Below are positions 8,048 through 15,578 of a stretch of 42,842 nt of DNA, in pieces. Positions within the stretch are counted from its first letter, which is position 1. Each line of letters opens with the position of its first letter. The notes beneath the pieces are model-generated. The model worked only from the letters and a program-made list of their open reading frames with translations. It made no database searches and was not told where the DNA came from. The position numbers and the translations under genes are program-made. The stretch comes from an uncultured Alphaproteobacteria bacterium (GTDB taxonomy: Bacteria > Pseudomonadota > Alphaproteobacteria > Rhizobiales > Aestuariivirgaceae), in assembly GCA_937872985.1 (NCBI GenBank), contig CALMUW010000067.1, forward strand, positions 1 through 42,842, written 5' to 3'.

Positions 8048-8827
8048 ATGACGATGATGTTGGCATATGAATGGAAACGGCGCTGGGCGGTCATGTTGGC
8101 CGTGCTGGCGGGCCTCGTGCTGGCGGGCTGCACCGGCAACAGCTCGCTGGGCGGCGCAGGTCTTGAGGCCAATGGCCAGTTCGCCCAGACCGGCGGCGGG
8201 GCGGCGAAGGGTTCGGCGGCGGCGGCGGCCAATCAGATCTTTGCCAGCAATGCGGTCGCCGATACGGCGAGCGAGGATTACCGGATCGCCGGGCTTGATG
8301 TCATCGACGTGTCGGTGCTGGGTGTTCCCGATCTCAGCCGCACGGTCCAGGTCAGCTCGTCCGGCAATATCACCCTGCCGCTCATCCGCCAGATCAAGGC
8401 CGGCGGCAGGACCGCCGCCCAGCTTGAGCGCGACATCGCCGGCAAGCTCCAGGCAAGCTACCTGCAATCGCCGCAGGTGTCGGTCTTCGTGAAGGAGTTC
8501 AACAGCCAGCGCATCACCGTGGATGGCGCGGTGCAGAAACCCGGCATCTATCCCATCACCGGCAAGACCAGCCTGTTGCAGGCCATTGCCCTGGCCCAGG
8601 GGCTCAATGACGTCGCCGATCCTTCCGGGGTCATCGTCTTCCGAGCGGTCAATAACAAGCGCATGGCGGCGCGATTTGATATCCGCAAGGTGCGCAGCGG
8701 CCAGATCACCGATCCCGCCCTGCAGGCGGGCGACATCGTGATGGTTGACGAATCCTCAGGCCGCACCACGCTGCGTGACGTGAAGAACTTCCTGCCGCTC
8801 ACCGGCCTGTTCAGTCTGTTGCTGTAG
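8048..8827 (+). CDS. Wza-like polysaccharide export lipoprotein
   Basis: The 259-residue protein has a lipoprotein signal peptide with lipobox LAGC (Cys28). A Poly_export domain follows (YRIAGLDVIDVSVLGVPDLS, then GNITLPLI) and an SLBB-type domain (ITVDGAVQKPGIYPI). Members form the outer-membrane channel for capsule or exopolysaccharide. It is shorter than E. coli Wza (about 380) and has no obvious third SLBB domain, as is common in alphaproteobacteria. It is directly followed by the Wzc-like gene (8-base gap), the usual order for a Wza-Wzc export complex. Confidence 0.9.
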   Translation: MTMMLAYEWKRRWAVMLAVLAGLVLAGCTGNSSLGGAGLEANGQFAQTGGGAAKGSAAAAANQIFASNAVADTASEDYRIAGLDVIDVSVLGVPDLSRTVQVSSSGNITLPLIRQIKAGGRTAAQLERDIAGKLQASYLQSPQVSVFVKEFNSQRITVDGAVQKPGIYPITGKTSLLQAIALAQGLNDVADPSGVIVFRAVNNKRMAARFDIRKVRSGQITDPALQAGDIVMVDESSGRTTLRDVKNFLPLTGLFSLLL

Positions 8828-8835
8828 AGGCGGGC

Positions 8836-11118
8836 ATGGATCAGTTTCTTCCCGATGGCCGCAATTTTGACGGAGGCAACCGTGCCGTGGTGCCTGGCAC
8901 GGCGGGCCATCTGCCGCAGGACTATCGCTACGAAGGCCACGTCTATCCGCAGTTTCCGGTCGAGCCGGAGGCGGGCGAGCCGCAGGGCTTCGACGTCTAC
9001 AAATATCTCCGCATCCTGTCGAAGTACCGCTGGCTGGTGCTGGGCTCGGCGCTGGCCACCCTGATCTTGGCGGCGGTCATCACCTTCCTGATGACGCCAG
9101 TCTATCGCGCCACCTCGTCGATCCAGATCGACCGCGAGGCAATGAATGTGGTCAACGTCGGCACCCTGCAACAGGACGACACGGGGCCGAGCACCGAGTT
9201 CTATCAGACGCAGTACGAACTTCTGAGCAGCCGGTCGCTGGCTGAGCGCGTGGTGTCCACCCTTGGCCTCGTCAACAACAAGGCCTTTGAAAGCAACCGG
9301 GGTGCGGTTTCTCCCATCACCATGGTGAAGAACCTGATTTTCGGAGCGCCGCCCGAAGAGAAGGCGCCGGATCTCGACTCGCGCACCACCAAGACCGTCG
9401 ATGCCCTGAAGAGCATCCTGTCCGTGTCGCCGGTGCGCGGCTCGCGCGTGGTCAAGATCAGTGTGAACCACACCGATCCGCAGATGGCGGCCAAGCTGGC
9501 CAATGGCTATGCCGAGGCCTTCATCGCCGACAATCTTGACCGGCGCTATGACGCTTCGTCCTATGCCCGCAAGTTTCTTGAGGAGCGGTTGCAGCAGCTC
9601 AAGGTGAAGCTGGAGGATTCGGAAAAGCAACTGGTGCAATATGCCGAGCAGCAGGGCATCATCAATCTCGACGACAAGCGCACCCTCTCGGGCTCGGATC
9701 TCGAGGCCATCAACAGCAAGCTCACGGATGCGCGCAACGAGCGGGTCAAGCAGGAGCTTCTGTGGGAAGAAGCCAAGCGCACCGACGGCTTTGGCCTGCA
9801 GGAAATTCTCGACAGCAAGACCATTCAGGAAAACCGCACGCTGCGGGCGCAGCTGGCGGCCACCTATCAGCAGAAACTGGGCATCTACAAGCCGGCCTTC
9901 CCGGAGATGGTGCAATTGCGCAACCAGATCAAGGAACTGGACCGCCAGGCCCAGACGGAAATCCAGGCCATCAAGGACGCCATCGAGGCGCGCTACAATG
10001 CGTCCCGCCGCGCCGAAGAAGAGTTGCAGGGGCAACTCGACGCCACCAAGAACCAGGTGGTGGACCAGCGCAACCGGTCCATTCAATACAATATTCTGCA
10101 GCGCGAAGTGGATACCAACCGGACCCTCTATGACGGCCTGTTGCAGCGCTACAAGGAGATCGGCATTTCGGGTGCGGTCGGCACCAACAATGTCTCGGTC
10201 GTGGACCGCGCCATTGTGCCGGGCAGGCCGAGTTCGCCGAAGCTTGTCCTGAACTTGGCTCTGGGTCTCCTGTCCGGCCTGCTGGCGGGCATCCTGCTTG
10301 CCCTCGGCATTGACTACCTGGATGACTCCTTCAAGGCGCCGGAAGACGTGGAGCGCGAAATCGGTCTGGCGGTGGTGGGCGTCATTCCCAAGCCGCAGGC
10401 CGGTCTGACCATGGAGCAGGCCGTGGACAACCCACGCTCGCCCGTGGGCGAGGCCATCCGGTCGTTGCGCACCGGCCTGCAATTCGCCACTGCCTCGGGC
10501 CTGCCCAAGACCTTGCTGGTGACCTCCAGCAAACCGTCCGAAGGCAAGACCACAACCGTGATCGCGCTGGCCAAGTCGCTGGCTCACATCGGCCTCAACG
10601 TGCTGCTGGTGGATGGCGATCTGCGTAACGCCTCGCTGCACCGGCGGCTGCTGATCAGCAATGAGGTCGGTCTGTCGAATTATCTCACCGGTCAGAAAAT
10701 CCCCGAGGAGGTGGTGCAGACCACGCCCACCGAGGGGCTGGTGGTGATCACCGCCGGGCCGCTGCCACCCAATCCGGCGGAACTCCTGTCCGGCCCGCGC
10801 ATGATGTCGCTCATGGCGCTGGGGGCGGAGTCCTTTGACATCGTGCTGATTGACGGGCCGCCGGTCATGGGTCTTGCCGATTCACCCTTGCTGTCGAATG
10901 TGGTGCAGGCCACGCTGCTGGTGGTGGCGGCCAACGAGACCCGGCGCAACGTGGTCAAGGTGGCGCTGCGCCGCCTGCAATATGCCCGTGCCAACATCAT
11001 CGGTGTTCTGCTGTCGAAGTTTGACGCTGCCGCAACCGGTTATGGTTATGGCTATGGCTATGGTGATTATGAGTATCATTCCTATGGCGTAAAACAATTG
11101 CCGCACGGACAGGACTGA
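8836..11118 (+). CDS. Wzc-like polysaccharide co-polymerase and tyrosine autokinase (BY-kinase)
   Basis: The 760-residue inner-membrane protein has a Wzz-type N-terminal transmembrane segment (about residues 65-90), a long periplasmic coiled-coil region, a GNVR-type second membrane segment (about 470-495) and a cytoplasmic BY-kinase domain. The kinase has Walker A SSKPSEGKTTT (564-574), Walker A' VLLVDGDLRN and Walker B IVLIDGPP (669-676). The C-terminus carries seven tyrosines between residues 736 and 750 in a Gly-Tyr repeat, the expected autophosphorylation cluster. Such proteins set chain length and drive export together with Wza. The cognate CpsB-type phosphatase is encoded upstream in the same operon. 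Confidence 0.93.
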   Translation: MDQFLPDGRNFDGGNRAVVPGTAGHLPQDYRYEGHVYPQFPVEPEAGEPQGFDVYKYLRILSKYRWLVLGSALATLILAAVITFLMTPVYRATSSIQIDREAMNVVNVGTLQQDDTGPSTEFYQTQYELLSSRSLAERVVSTLGLVNNKAFESNRGAVSPITMVKNLIFGAPPEEKAPDLDSRTTKTVDALKSILSVSPVRGSRVVKISVNHTDPQMAAKLANGYAEAFIADNLDRRYDASSYARKFLEERLQQLKVKLEDSEKQLVQYAEQQGIINLDDKRTLSGSDLEAINSKLTDARNERVKQELLWEEAKRTDGFGLQEILDSKTIQENRTLRAQLAATYQQKLGIYKPAFPEMVQLRNQIKELDRQAQTEIQAIKDAIEARYNASRRAEEELQGQLDATKNQVVDQRNRSIQYNILQREVDTNRTLYDGLLQRYKEIGISGAVGTNNVSVVDRAIVPGRPSSPKLVLNLALGLLSGLLAGILLALGIDYLDDSFKAPEDVEREIGLAVVGVIPKPQAGLTMEQAVDNPRSPVGEAIRSLRTGLQFATASGLPKTLLVTSSKPSEGKTTTVIALAKSLAHIGLNVLLVDGDLRNASLHRRLLISNEVGLSNYLTGQKIPEEVVQTTPTEGLVVITAGPLPPNPAELLSGPRMMSLMALGAESFDIVLIDGPPVMGLADSPLLSNVVQATLLVVAANETRRNVVKVALRRLQYARANIIGVLLSKFDAAATGYGYGYGYGDYEYHSYGVKQLPHGQD
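11038..11061 (+). repeat. Short tandem repeat encoding Gly-Tyr units in the kinase tail
   Basis: Four consecutive GGN-TAT hexamers encode (Gly-Tyr)4 within the tyrosine cluster of the Wzc-like kinase. The repeat keeps frame, so a gain or loss of units would change the number of phosphorylation sites without disrupting the protein. Confidence 0.7.
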
Positions 11119-11121
11119 GCC

Positions 11122-11859
11122 ATGTCCGAGCGGCAGGCCATCCACATAGCCTGTGACCTCTATCATCGTCCGCTCATGGCGCGCGCGGTGCAAACCGGGC
11201 CGTTGCCGCCGGGCATGCTGGATGTCATCAAGATTGCCGCCGGCGAATTGCCGAACCGGGACGGCAAGCTTCTGCCCGGCGCGCTGACGCCGGAGCAGAT
11301 GCGCCAGGCGGCGGTGTTCTTTCTCCAGCAGGCGCTGTTTCAGGCCAAGGGCGATGATTTCCGGCTGCTGGGGCTTGGGCCTGATGCACGGCGCGAGCAG
11401 GTGCGTGACCACAAGCGCTGGCTGCTCAAGTGGCTGCATCCGGACCGCAATCCCAGCAGGTGGGAAAGCCAGTTGTTCCTCAAGGTCTCCCGGGCGGCCG
11501 AGCGGCTGGACAAGGCCCTTGTCGGGCGGCCCGTTGCGGCGGCGGCGGACGCCGGTCCGGAACCGAAACCGGCAGCAGCAGATGTGATCGCCAAACCGGT
11601 AAAACGGCCCTCAATCCCGCCATCTGCCGGACTGCGTCGGCAGCGCCATCATCATGGTGTGCCCTCGGTCATCGCGTCGCGGGTTCCCCTGACGCAGGAG
11701 CGCAGGTCGAAGCGATGGCTCCGCCGCTCTGCGGTGGCGGCGCTGGTTGCAGGCCTGGGACTCGTGTCCTGGAGTTATGTCGAAGGCCGCCCCTTGGGGG
11801 TTATGGTTCATGATCTGGCGCAGCGGCCCGTCGCCTGGCTGTCGGCGGCATTGCAATAG
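11122..11859 (+). CDS. Membrane-anchored J-domain protein of the export operon
   Basis: The 245-residue protein has an N-terminal region of unknown fold, a J-domain-like segment at about residues 78-132 (FRLLGLGPDA, then KWLHPDRN with the HPD tripeptide at 106-108), a basic and proline-rich linker, and one hydrophobic segment (about 196-215) near the C-terminus. The J-domain should stimulate an Hsp70 ATPase; with HPD intact it is probably active. The predicted topology is tail-anchored with the J-domain in the cytoplasm. It starts 3 bases after the kinase stop codon and lies directly before another membrane protein, so it is probably part of the same export operon. What it recruits Hsp70 to is unknown. 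Confidence 0.7.
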   Translation: MSERQAIHIACDLYHRPLMARAVQTGPLPPGMLDVIKIAAGELPNRDGKLLPGALTPEQMRQAAVFFLQQALFQAKGDDFRLLGLGPDARREQVRDHKRWLLKWLHPDRNPSRWESQLFLKVSRAAERLDKALVGRPVAAAADAGPEPKPAAADVIAKPVKRPSIPPSAGLRRQRHHHGVPSVIASRVPLTQERRSKRWLRRSAVAALVAGLGLVSWSYVEGRPLGVMVHDLAQRPVAWLSAALQ

Positions 11860-11870
11860 TGGGGCAGCCG

Positions 11871-13163
11871 ATGGTTGAGGTGAAAGCAGACAAAATCAGG
11901 CCGGGGGCGGGAGCGCCATCTCAAGTCATGTTCACCCGGCCGCGCGGCGGCTTCTGGTTTGCCCTGGTTTTGACCGGGTTGATCACCGCCCTGTCACTCT
12001 ATTTCCTGATTCAGGGATTGGCGGACCCGGGGTCACGCGCCCTGGTGCCCGAGGACACGCCACCGGAAAAGGCAGTTGAAGCCCTCAAGGCCATGCCGGA
12101 GACTGAACGCGCGGCCCTGCTGGCGCGCGAGCAGGCGGCGCTGCACAGCAATCTGCTTGATATCAAGGCTCTGAAGAATCTTCTCGTTCTGGCCGAGGTG
12201 GCGGGGGATCCGAACCAGGTGCAGGCCCTGACCCGTCTGGCGGCAGACCGCAATCTCCGCGATGTCGGTGTGCAGGCGGTCCTGTTGCAGGTCTTGCTGA
12301 ACGCCAAGGATTACCGCGGTGCCCTCTATCGGCTCGATGGCCTGACACGGGCGCGCCCGGCGGAAATCGGAAATTTACTGCCCAGCCTGGCCTCCTTTGC
12401 GCTGGAGGGGGAGCGCCGCGGTGCGCTGGTGGAGGTGCTCAAGACCAATCCGCCGTGGCGCGCCCGGCTCATCGATCATGTCACCAGCGGCTCCTTCGAC
12501 GTTGCCGCCGCCTATCAACTGATCACCGAATTGCGCCAGGCCGGTTCGCCGGTTTCAGATCAGCAGCTTGGCCTAATGGTCGATCGTCTGGTCAATATCA
12601 AGGAATACGACAAGGCCTATTTCATCTGGCTCAACTCGCTGAGCGAGGCGGAGCTGCGCCGCGCCGGCACGGTGTTTGACGGCGATTTCAAGGCGGACAT
12701 CGTGAACCGGATTTTTGACTGGACCTTCCGGCCCATGGATAATGTTGAGTTGCGCCTGACGCCGCGCGCCGCCGGCAGTGCCGATCAGGTGGTGCGCATC
12801 GATTTTGCGCCGGGCCGCACCGCCTTTGCCAATCTGTTCCAGTACATCCGCCTGTCGCCCGGCACCTATATCCTCAGCGGTGAAGGCAAGGCCGAGGACC
12901 TGGCCAATGCGGGCGGGCTGGTGTGGCGCATTCATTGTGCCGGGCAGGCCGGGCCCCCCCTTGCGGAAAGCCCGGCGCTGCGCGACACCATGGCCTGGGC
13001 ACCCTTCGAGGCCGCCTTCACGGTGCCGGACAGCGGTTGCGATACCCAGATCTTGCGGCTTGAACTCAGTGCCCGGACCGCCCTCGACCAGGAAATTTCC
13101 GGGCGGGCCTTTTATGACAATATCGCCGTGACCAAGCGCGAATCTGCGCCACCGGGCCCATAG
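11871..13163 (+). CDS. Single-pass membrane protein with helical-repeat region and C-terminal beta domain, function unknown
   Basis: The protein is about 430 residues. One transmembrane helix lies near the N-terminus (FWFALVLTGLITALSLYFLI). An alanine/leucine-rich helical region follows (about residues 50-270) that resembles TPR-like repeats (for example LKNLLVLAEVAGDPNQVQAL). The C-terminal part (about 280-420) looks beta-rich and may be a jelly-roll, possibly carbohydrate-binding, domain. The bulk should be periplasmic. ATG 11871 is chosen because TGGGG lies just upstream; a GTG at 11859 overlapping the previous stop codon is possible. I do not recognise the family. By position it belongs with the Wza/Wzc export genes. 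Confidence 0.65.
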   Translation: MVEVKADKIRPGAGAPSQVMFTRPRGGFWFALVLTGLITALSLYFLIQGLADPGSRALVPEDTPPEKAVEALKAMPETERAALLAREQAALHSNLLDIKALKNLLVLAEVAGDPNQVQALTRLAADRNLRDVGVQAVLLQVLLNAKDYRGALYRLDGLTRARPAEIGNLLPSLASFALEGERRGALVEVLKTNPPWRARLIDHVTSGSFDVAAAYQLITELRQAGSPVSDQQLGLMVDRLVNIKEYDKAYFIWLNSLSEAELRRAGTVFDGDFKADIVNRIFDWTFRPMDNVELRLTPRAAGSADQVVRIDFAPGRTAFANLFQYIRLSPGTYILSGEGKAEDLANAGGLVWRIHCAGQAGPPLAESPALRDTMAWAPFEAAFTVPDSGCDTQILRLELSARTALDQEISGRAFYDNIAVTKRESAPPGP

Positions 13164-13239
13164 CAGTTGCGGGCGGGATTTTTGGGGATGGGCGGATGAC
13201 ACGTCAGCAAGCCGGGAAACAGCGGACAGGAGCAGTGCC

Positions 13240-15198
13240 GTGAAGCGCTGGAACAGATTGGCGGACTGGTTGCAGAGCCGCGACCTCTTCACCAAGATGA
13301 TGATTGTTGCGGCGGCCGACTTCGTGGTTCTGACGGCGGCGGTTCTCATCGCCTATGCGCTGCGCATTTCGGCACTGGAAATGCCGCCCGGTGATCGGGC
13401 CCATCTCTATTTGATGGCGCCGATCCTCTCCATTGTTTCCGCCATCCTGTTTGGCGTCTATCGCTCGTCGTCGCGCAGCTATTCCATGAGCCTGGAAAAA
13501 CGGCTGGTGATCTCGCAGCTGGTTGTGCCCCTGCTGTGGTCGTTCGCACTGTTATTCTTCGGCATTTCCGGTTTTGCCCGATCGACCGTGCTGATTTATG
13601 GCATGCTCTCCATTCTGGCGATGATTGCGCTTCGCCGTGGTGCGGCCTGGGCCTTGACCAAGCCGCTGGCCCACAGCTTGCCGCTGAAGGAGCAGGTGCC
13701 GGTCATCATCTATGGCGCAGGTCGCGAGGGCCAGGCGCTGGCAGAAGCGCTGCGGCAGCAGGGCCGGTTCCGGCCAGCGGCCTTCGTGGATACGGACTAT
13801 ACGCTGGTGGAGCGCGTGGTCGCCGGGCTGAAGGTCTATTCATCCGAACAGCTGGATGAGGTTGTGGTGAAGACGCGGGCCCAGGAGGCGGTCATTGCCA
13901 AGCCGCGCCAGAACCGTGCCAGCCGCCGCGCGCTCGTGGATATGTTGCTGGAGCGCGGCCTCAGGGTGAAGATCATGCCGGCGCTCGATGAAATCATCGA
14001 CGGCCGGATTGATGTCAGCGCCCTGCGGCCCATCCACCTTGAAGACCTTCTTGGCCGCGATCCCGTGCCGCCGGACCGGGCGCTGATGGAAAAGGCCGTG
14101 ACCGGTCGAGTGATCATGGTCACGGGAGCAGGCGGCTCCATCGGGTCTGAACTGGTGCGCCAGGCCTGTCCCTTCGGGCCCGCCAAGATCGTCATGATCG
14201 ACACCAATGAGTTTGCGCTCTTCGAGATCAACCGCGACATGGAGGCGCGCATTGCGGGCCGGAATGAGGCGCCGGCTCTGGTGCCGCTGCTGGCCGACAT
14301 CCTCGACCGGCAGCGCATGGCGGCCATCATGGCCGAGCACAGGGTCGAGGTGGTGTTCCATGCGGCGGCCTACAAGCATGTGCGCATGGTGCAGGAGAAT
14401 GCGCTGGCGGGCATCACCAACAATGTCTTTGGCACCCTGGCGGGGGCGCAGGCGGCGATCGCCAGCAAGGTCAAGCTCTTTGTCATGATTTCGACCGACA
14501 AGGCGGTGCGGCCCACCTCGATCATGGGCGCCTCCAAGCGGGTGGCGGAAATGGTCATTCAGGCGCTGGCGGCGCGCCAGGGCGAGAAGCCCATCTTCGC
14601 CATGGTGCGCTTTGGCAATGTCCTGGGGTCCACCGGTTCGGTGGTGCCGCTGTTTCAGGAGCAGATTGCCAGAGGCGGCCCGGTGCTGGTCACCGACCCG
14701 GAGGTCACCCGCTATTTCATGCTGATCCCGGAGGCCGCGCAACTGGTCATCCAGGCGGGGGCCATGGCCGAAGGGGGCGAGGTTTTCGTGCTCGACATGG
14801 GCGAGTCGGTGAAGATCGTGCAATTGGCCGAGACCATGATTGAGCTTGCCGGCCTGACGCGGCGCACGGCCGACAATCCCGTCGGTGATGTCGAAATCAA
14901 GTTCATCGGCCTGCGCGATGGTGAAAAACTCTACGAGGAACTGCAGATCGGTCGTGATGTGTCGATCACACCGCATCAGCGCATTCTCAAGAGCCGGGAG
15001 TTCTACCTGCCGTGGCTGCAACTCGAGAAGGAGATCGCGGCGATCCGCGCTTCCATGGAACCCAATGGCGGGGTGATCGATGTGGACCGGATTTTCCGGC
15101 TTGCACTGGATGCGGATGGGGATCGGCCACGCCATGCCGGGACGACAGGCACGGGTGCTGCGCGGCGCATCCGGCAGGAAGTCACGCGAGCAACCTGA
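13240..15198 (+). CDS. Membrane-bound UDP-sugar 4,6-dehydratase (PglF/WbpM/CapD family)
   Basis: The 652-residue protein has about four N-terminal transmembrane helices, a CoA-binding-like Rossmann region (VIIYGAGREGQALAEAL) and a C-terminal SDR dehydratase domain with nucleotide motif TGAGGSIGSEL (about 295-305), STDKAVRPTSIMGASKR (from 418) and a downstream EKLYEELQ segment. Family members convert UDP-GlcNAc to the 4-keto-6-deoxy sugar at the membrane, the first step to bacillosamine or QuiNAc/FucNAc-type sugars. The GTG start at 13240 has AGGAG seven bases upstream. The last codons and TGA stop lie within repeat copy C. The natural partner genes (aminotransferase, acetyltransferase, phosphoglycosyl transferase) are at 21744-24165 on the other strand. 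Confidence 0.88.
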   Translation: MKRWNRLADWLQSRDLFTKMMIVAAADFVVLTAAVLIAYALRISALEMPPGDRAHLYLMAPILSIVSAILFGVYRSSSRSYSMSLEKRLVISQLVVPLLWSFALLFFGISGFARSTVLIYGMLSILAMIALRRGAAWALTKPLAHSLPLKEQVPVIIYGAGREGQALAEALRQQGRFRPAAFVDTDYTLVERVVAGLKVYSSEQLDEVVVKTRAQEAVIAKPRQNRASRRALVDMLLERGLRVKIMPALDEIIDGRIDVSALRPIHLEDLLGRDPVPPDRALMEKAVTGRVIMVTGAGGSIGSELVRQACPFGPAKIVMIDTNEFALFEINRDMEARIAGRNEAPALVPLLADILDRQRMAAIMAEHRVEVVFHAAAYKHVRMVQENALAGITNNVFGTLAGAQAAIASKVKLFVMISTDKAVRPTSIMGASKRVAEMVIQALAARQGEKPIFAMVRFGNVLGSTGSVVPLFQEQIARGGPVLVTDPEVTRYFMLIPEAAQLVIQAGAMAEGGEVFVLDMGESVKIVQLAETMIELAGLTRRTADNPVGDVEIKFIGLRDGEKLYEELQIGRDVSITPHQRILKSREFYLPWLQLEKEIAAIRASMEPNGGVIDVDRIFRLALDADGDRPRHAGTTGTGAARRIRQEVTRAT

Positions 15199-15290
15199 CT
15201 TTTGACGGAATCGGCAATAGTCAGAAAAGTTGCTCGCGATCAAGCAGTTGGAGCGGATGCTTTGATGCAATCAAAGCGCATTCCGCTCTG
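15186..15290 (+). repeat. Two-hairpin intergenic repeat, copy C
   Basis: It starts GCGAGCAACCTGACTTTTG and includes CTGACTTTTG paired with CAATAGTCAG (one mismatch), the AGCAAC/GTTGCT clamp, and a second hairpin from GAGCGG (about 15251) to CCGCTC (about 15288) whose inner arms contain CTTTGAT/ATCAAAG. Its first bases encode the last residues (RAT) and the stop codon of the 4,6-dehydratase gene. It is followed directly by two further hairpins. Confidence 0.87.
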
Positions 15291-15578
15291 GCGCAACGGA
15301 CGATCAAATCGGAACGATTTGAGAGAGAAAAGTTGCGCCAACATATTGATTTTCGAGCAACTTATCGGCGGCAGTTGATTCCAACTGACCGCCGGTTGCT
15401 CTAGAACAGTGCAGGGGTCCGGGATATTGCCACGATGCCAGCGGGGGGCATAGAAGGAAGCAAGACAGGCGGCTGGGGGCTTTGCCGCAGAAACTGAAAA
15501 AGCTTTGGATTTACAGGGGTATTTGGTCCCCGGCACAGGGTGGAAGTGCTGCCGTGGCGCGGGGATGACAGGGATATC
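15199..15578. other. 380-base intergenic region: repeat array and a possible promoter area for wecC
   Basis: The first 200 bases are the compound repeat array described separately. The remaining stretch (15405-15578) contains no convincing gene. I see no clear -35/-10 pair, but the length and the strong hairpins suggest that transcription of wecC and later genes restarts here. Confidence 0.45.
15289..15404 (+). repeat. Two extra clamp-and-palindrome hairpins appended to repeat copy C
   Basis: Hairpin 3: TGGCGCAAC (15289-15297) pairs with GTTGCGCCA (15332-15340) and encloses the perfect 8-bp palindrome TCAAATCG/CGATTTGA (15304-15322). Hairpin 4: GAGCAAC (15355-15361) pairs with GTTGCTC (15395-15401) and encloses CGGCGGCAGTTG/CAACTG-A-CCGCCG (15366-15394). 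Both share the (G)CAAC/GTTG(C) outer clamp of the two-hairpin repeat, so the site is a compound array of four hairpins. It ends in CTAG, as some other copies do. Confidence 0.75.

Noticed and set aside
8548..10641. Very long minus-strand open frame of 697 codons opposite the Wza/Wzc genes
   Set aside because: The plus strand carries lipobox, Wzz and Walker motifs in order. The antisense product is low in motif content and typical of GC-rich shadow frames.
13840..15270. Minus-strand open frame of 476 codons opposite the 4,6-dehydratase
   Set aside because: Antisense shadow; it also runs through repeat copy C.
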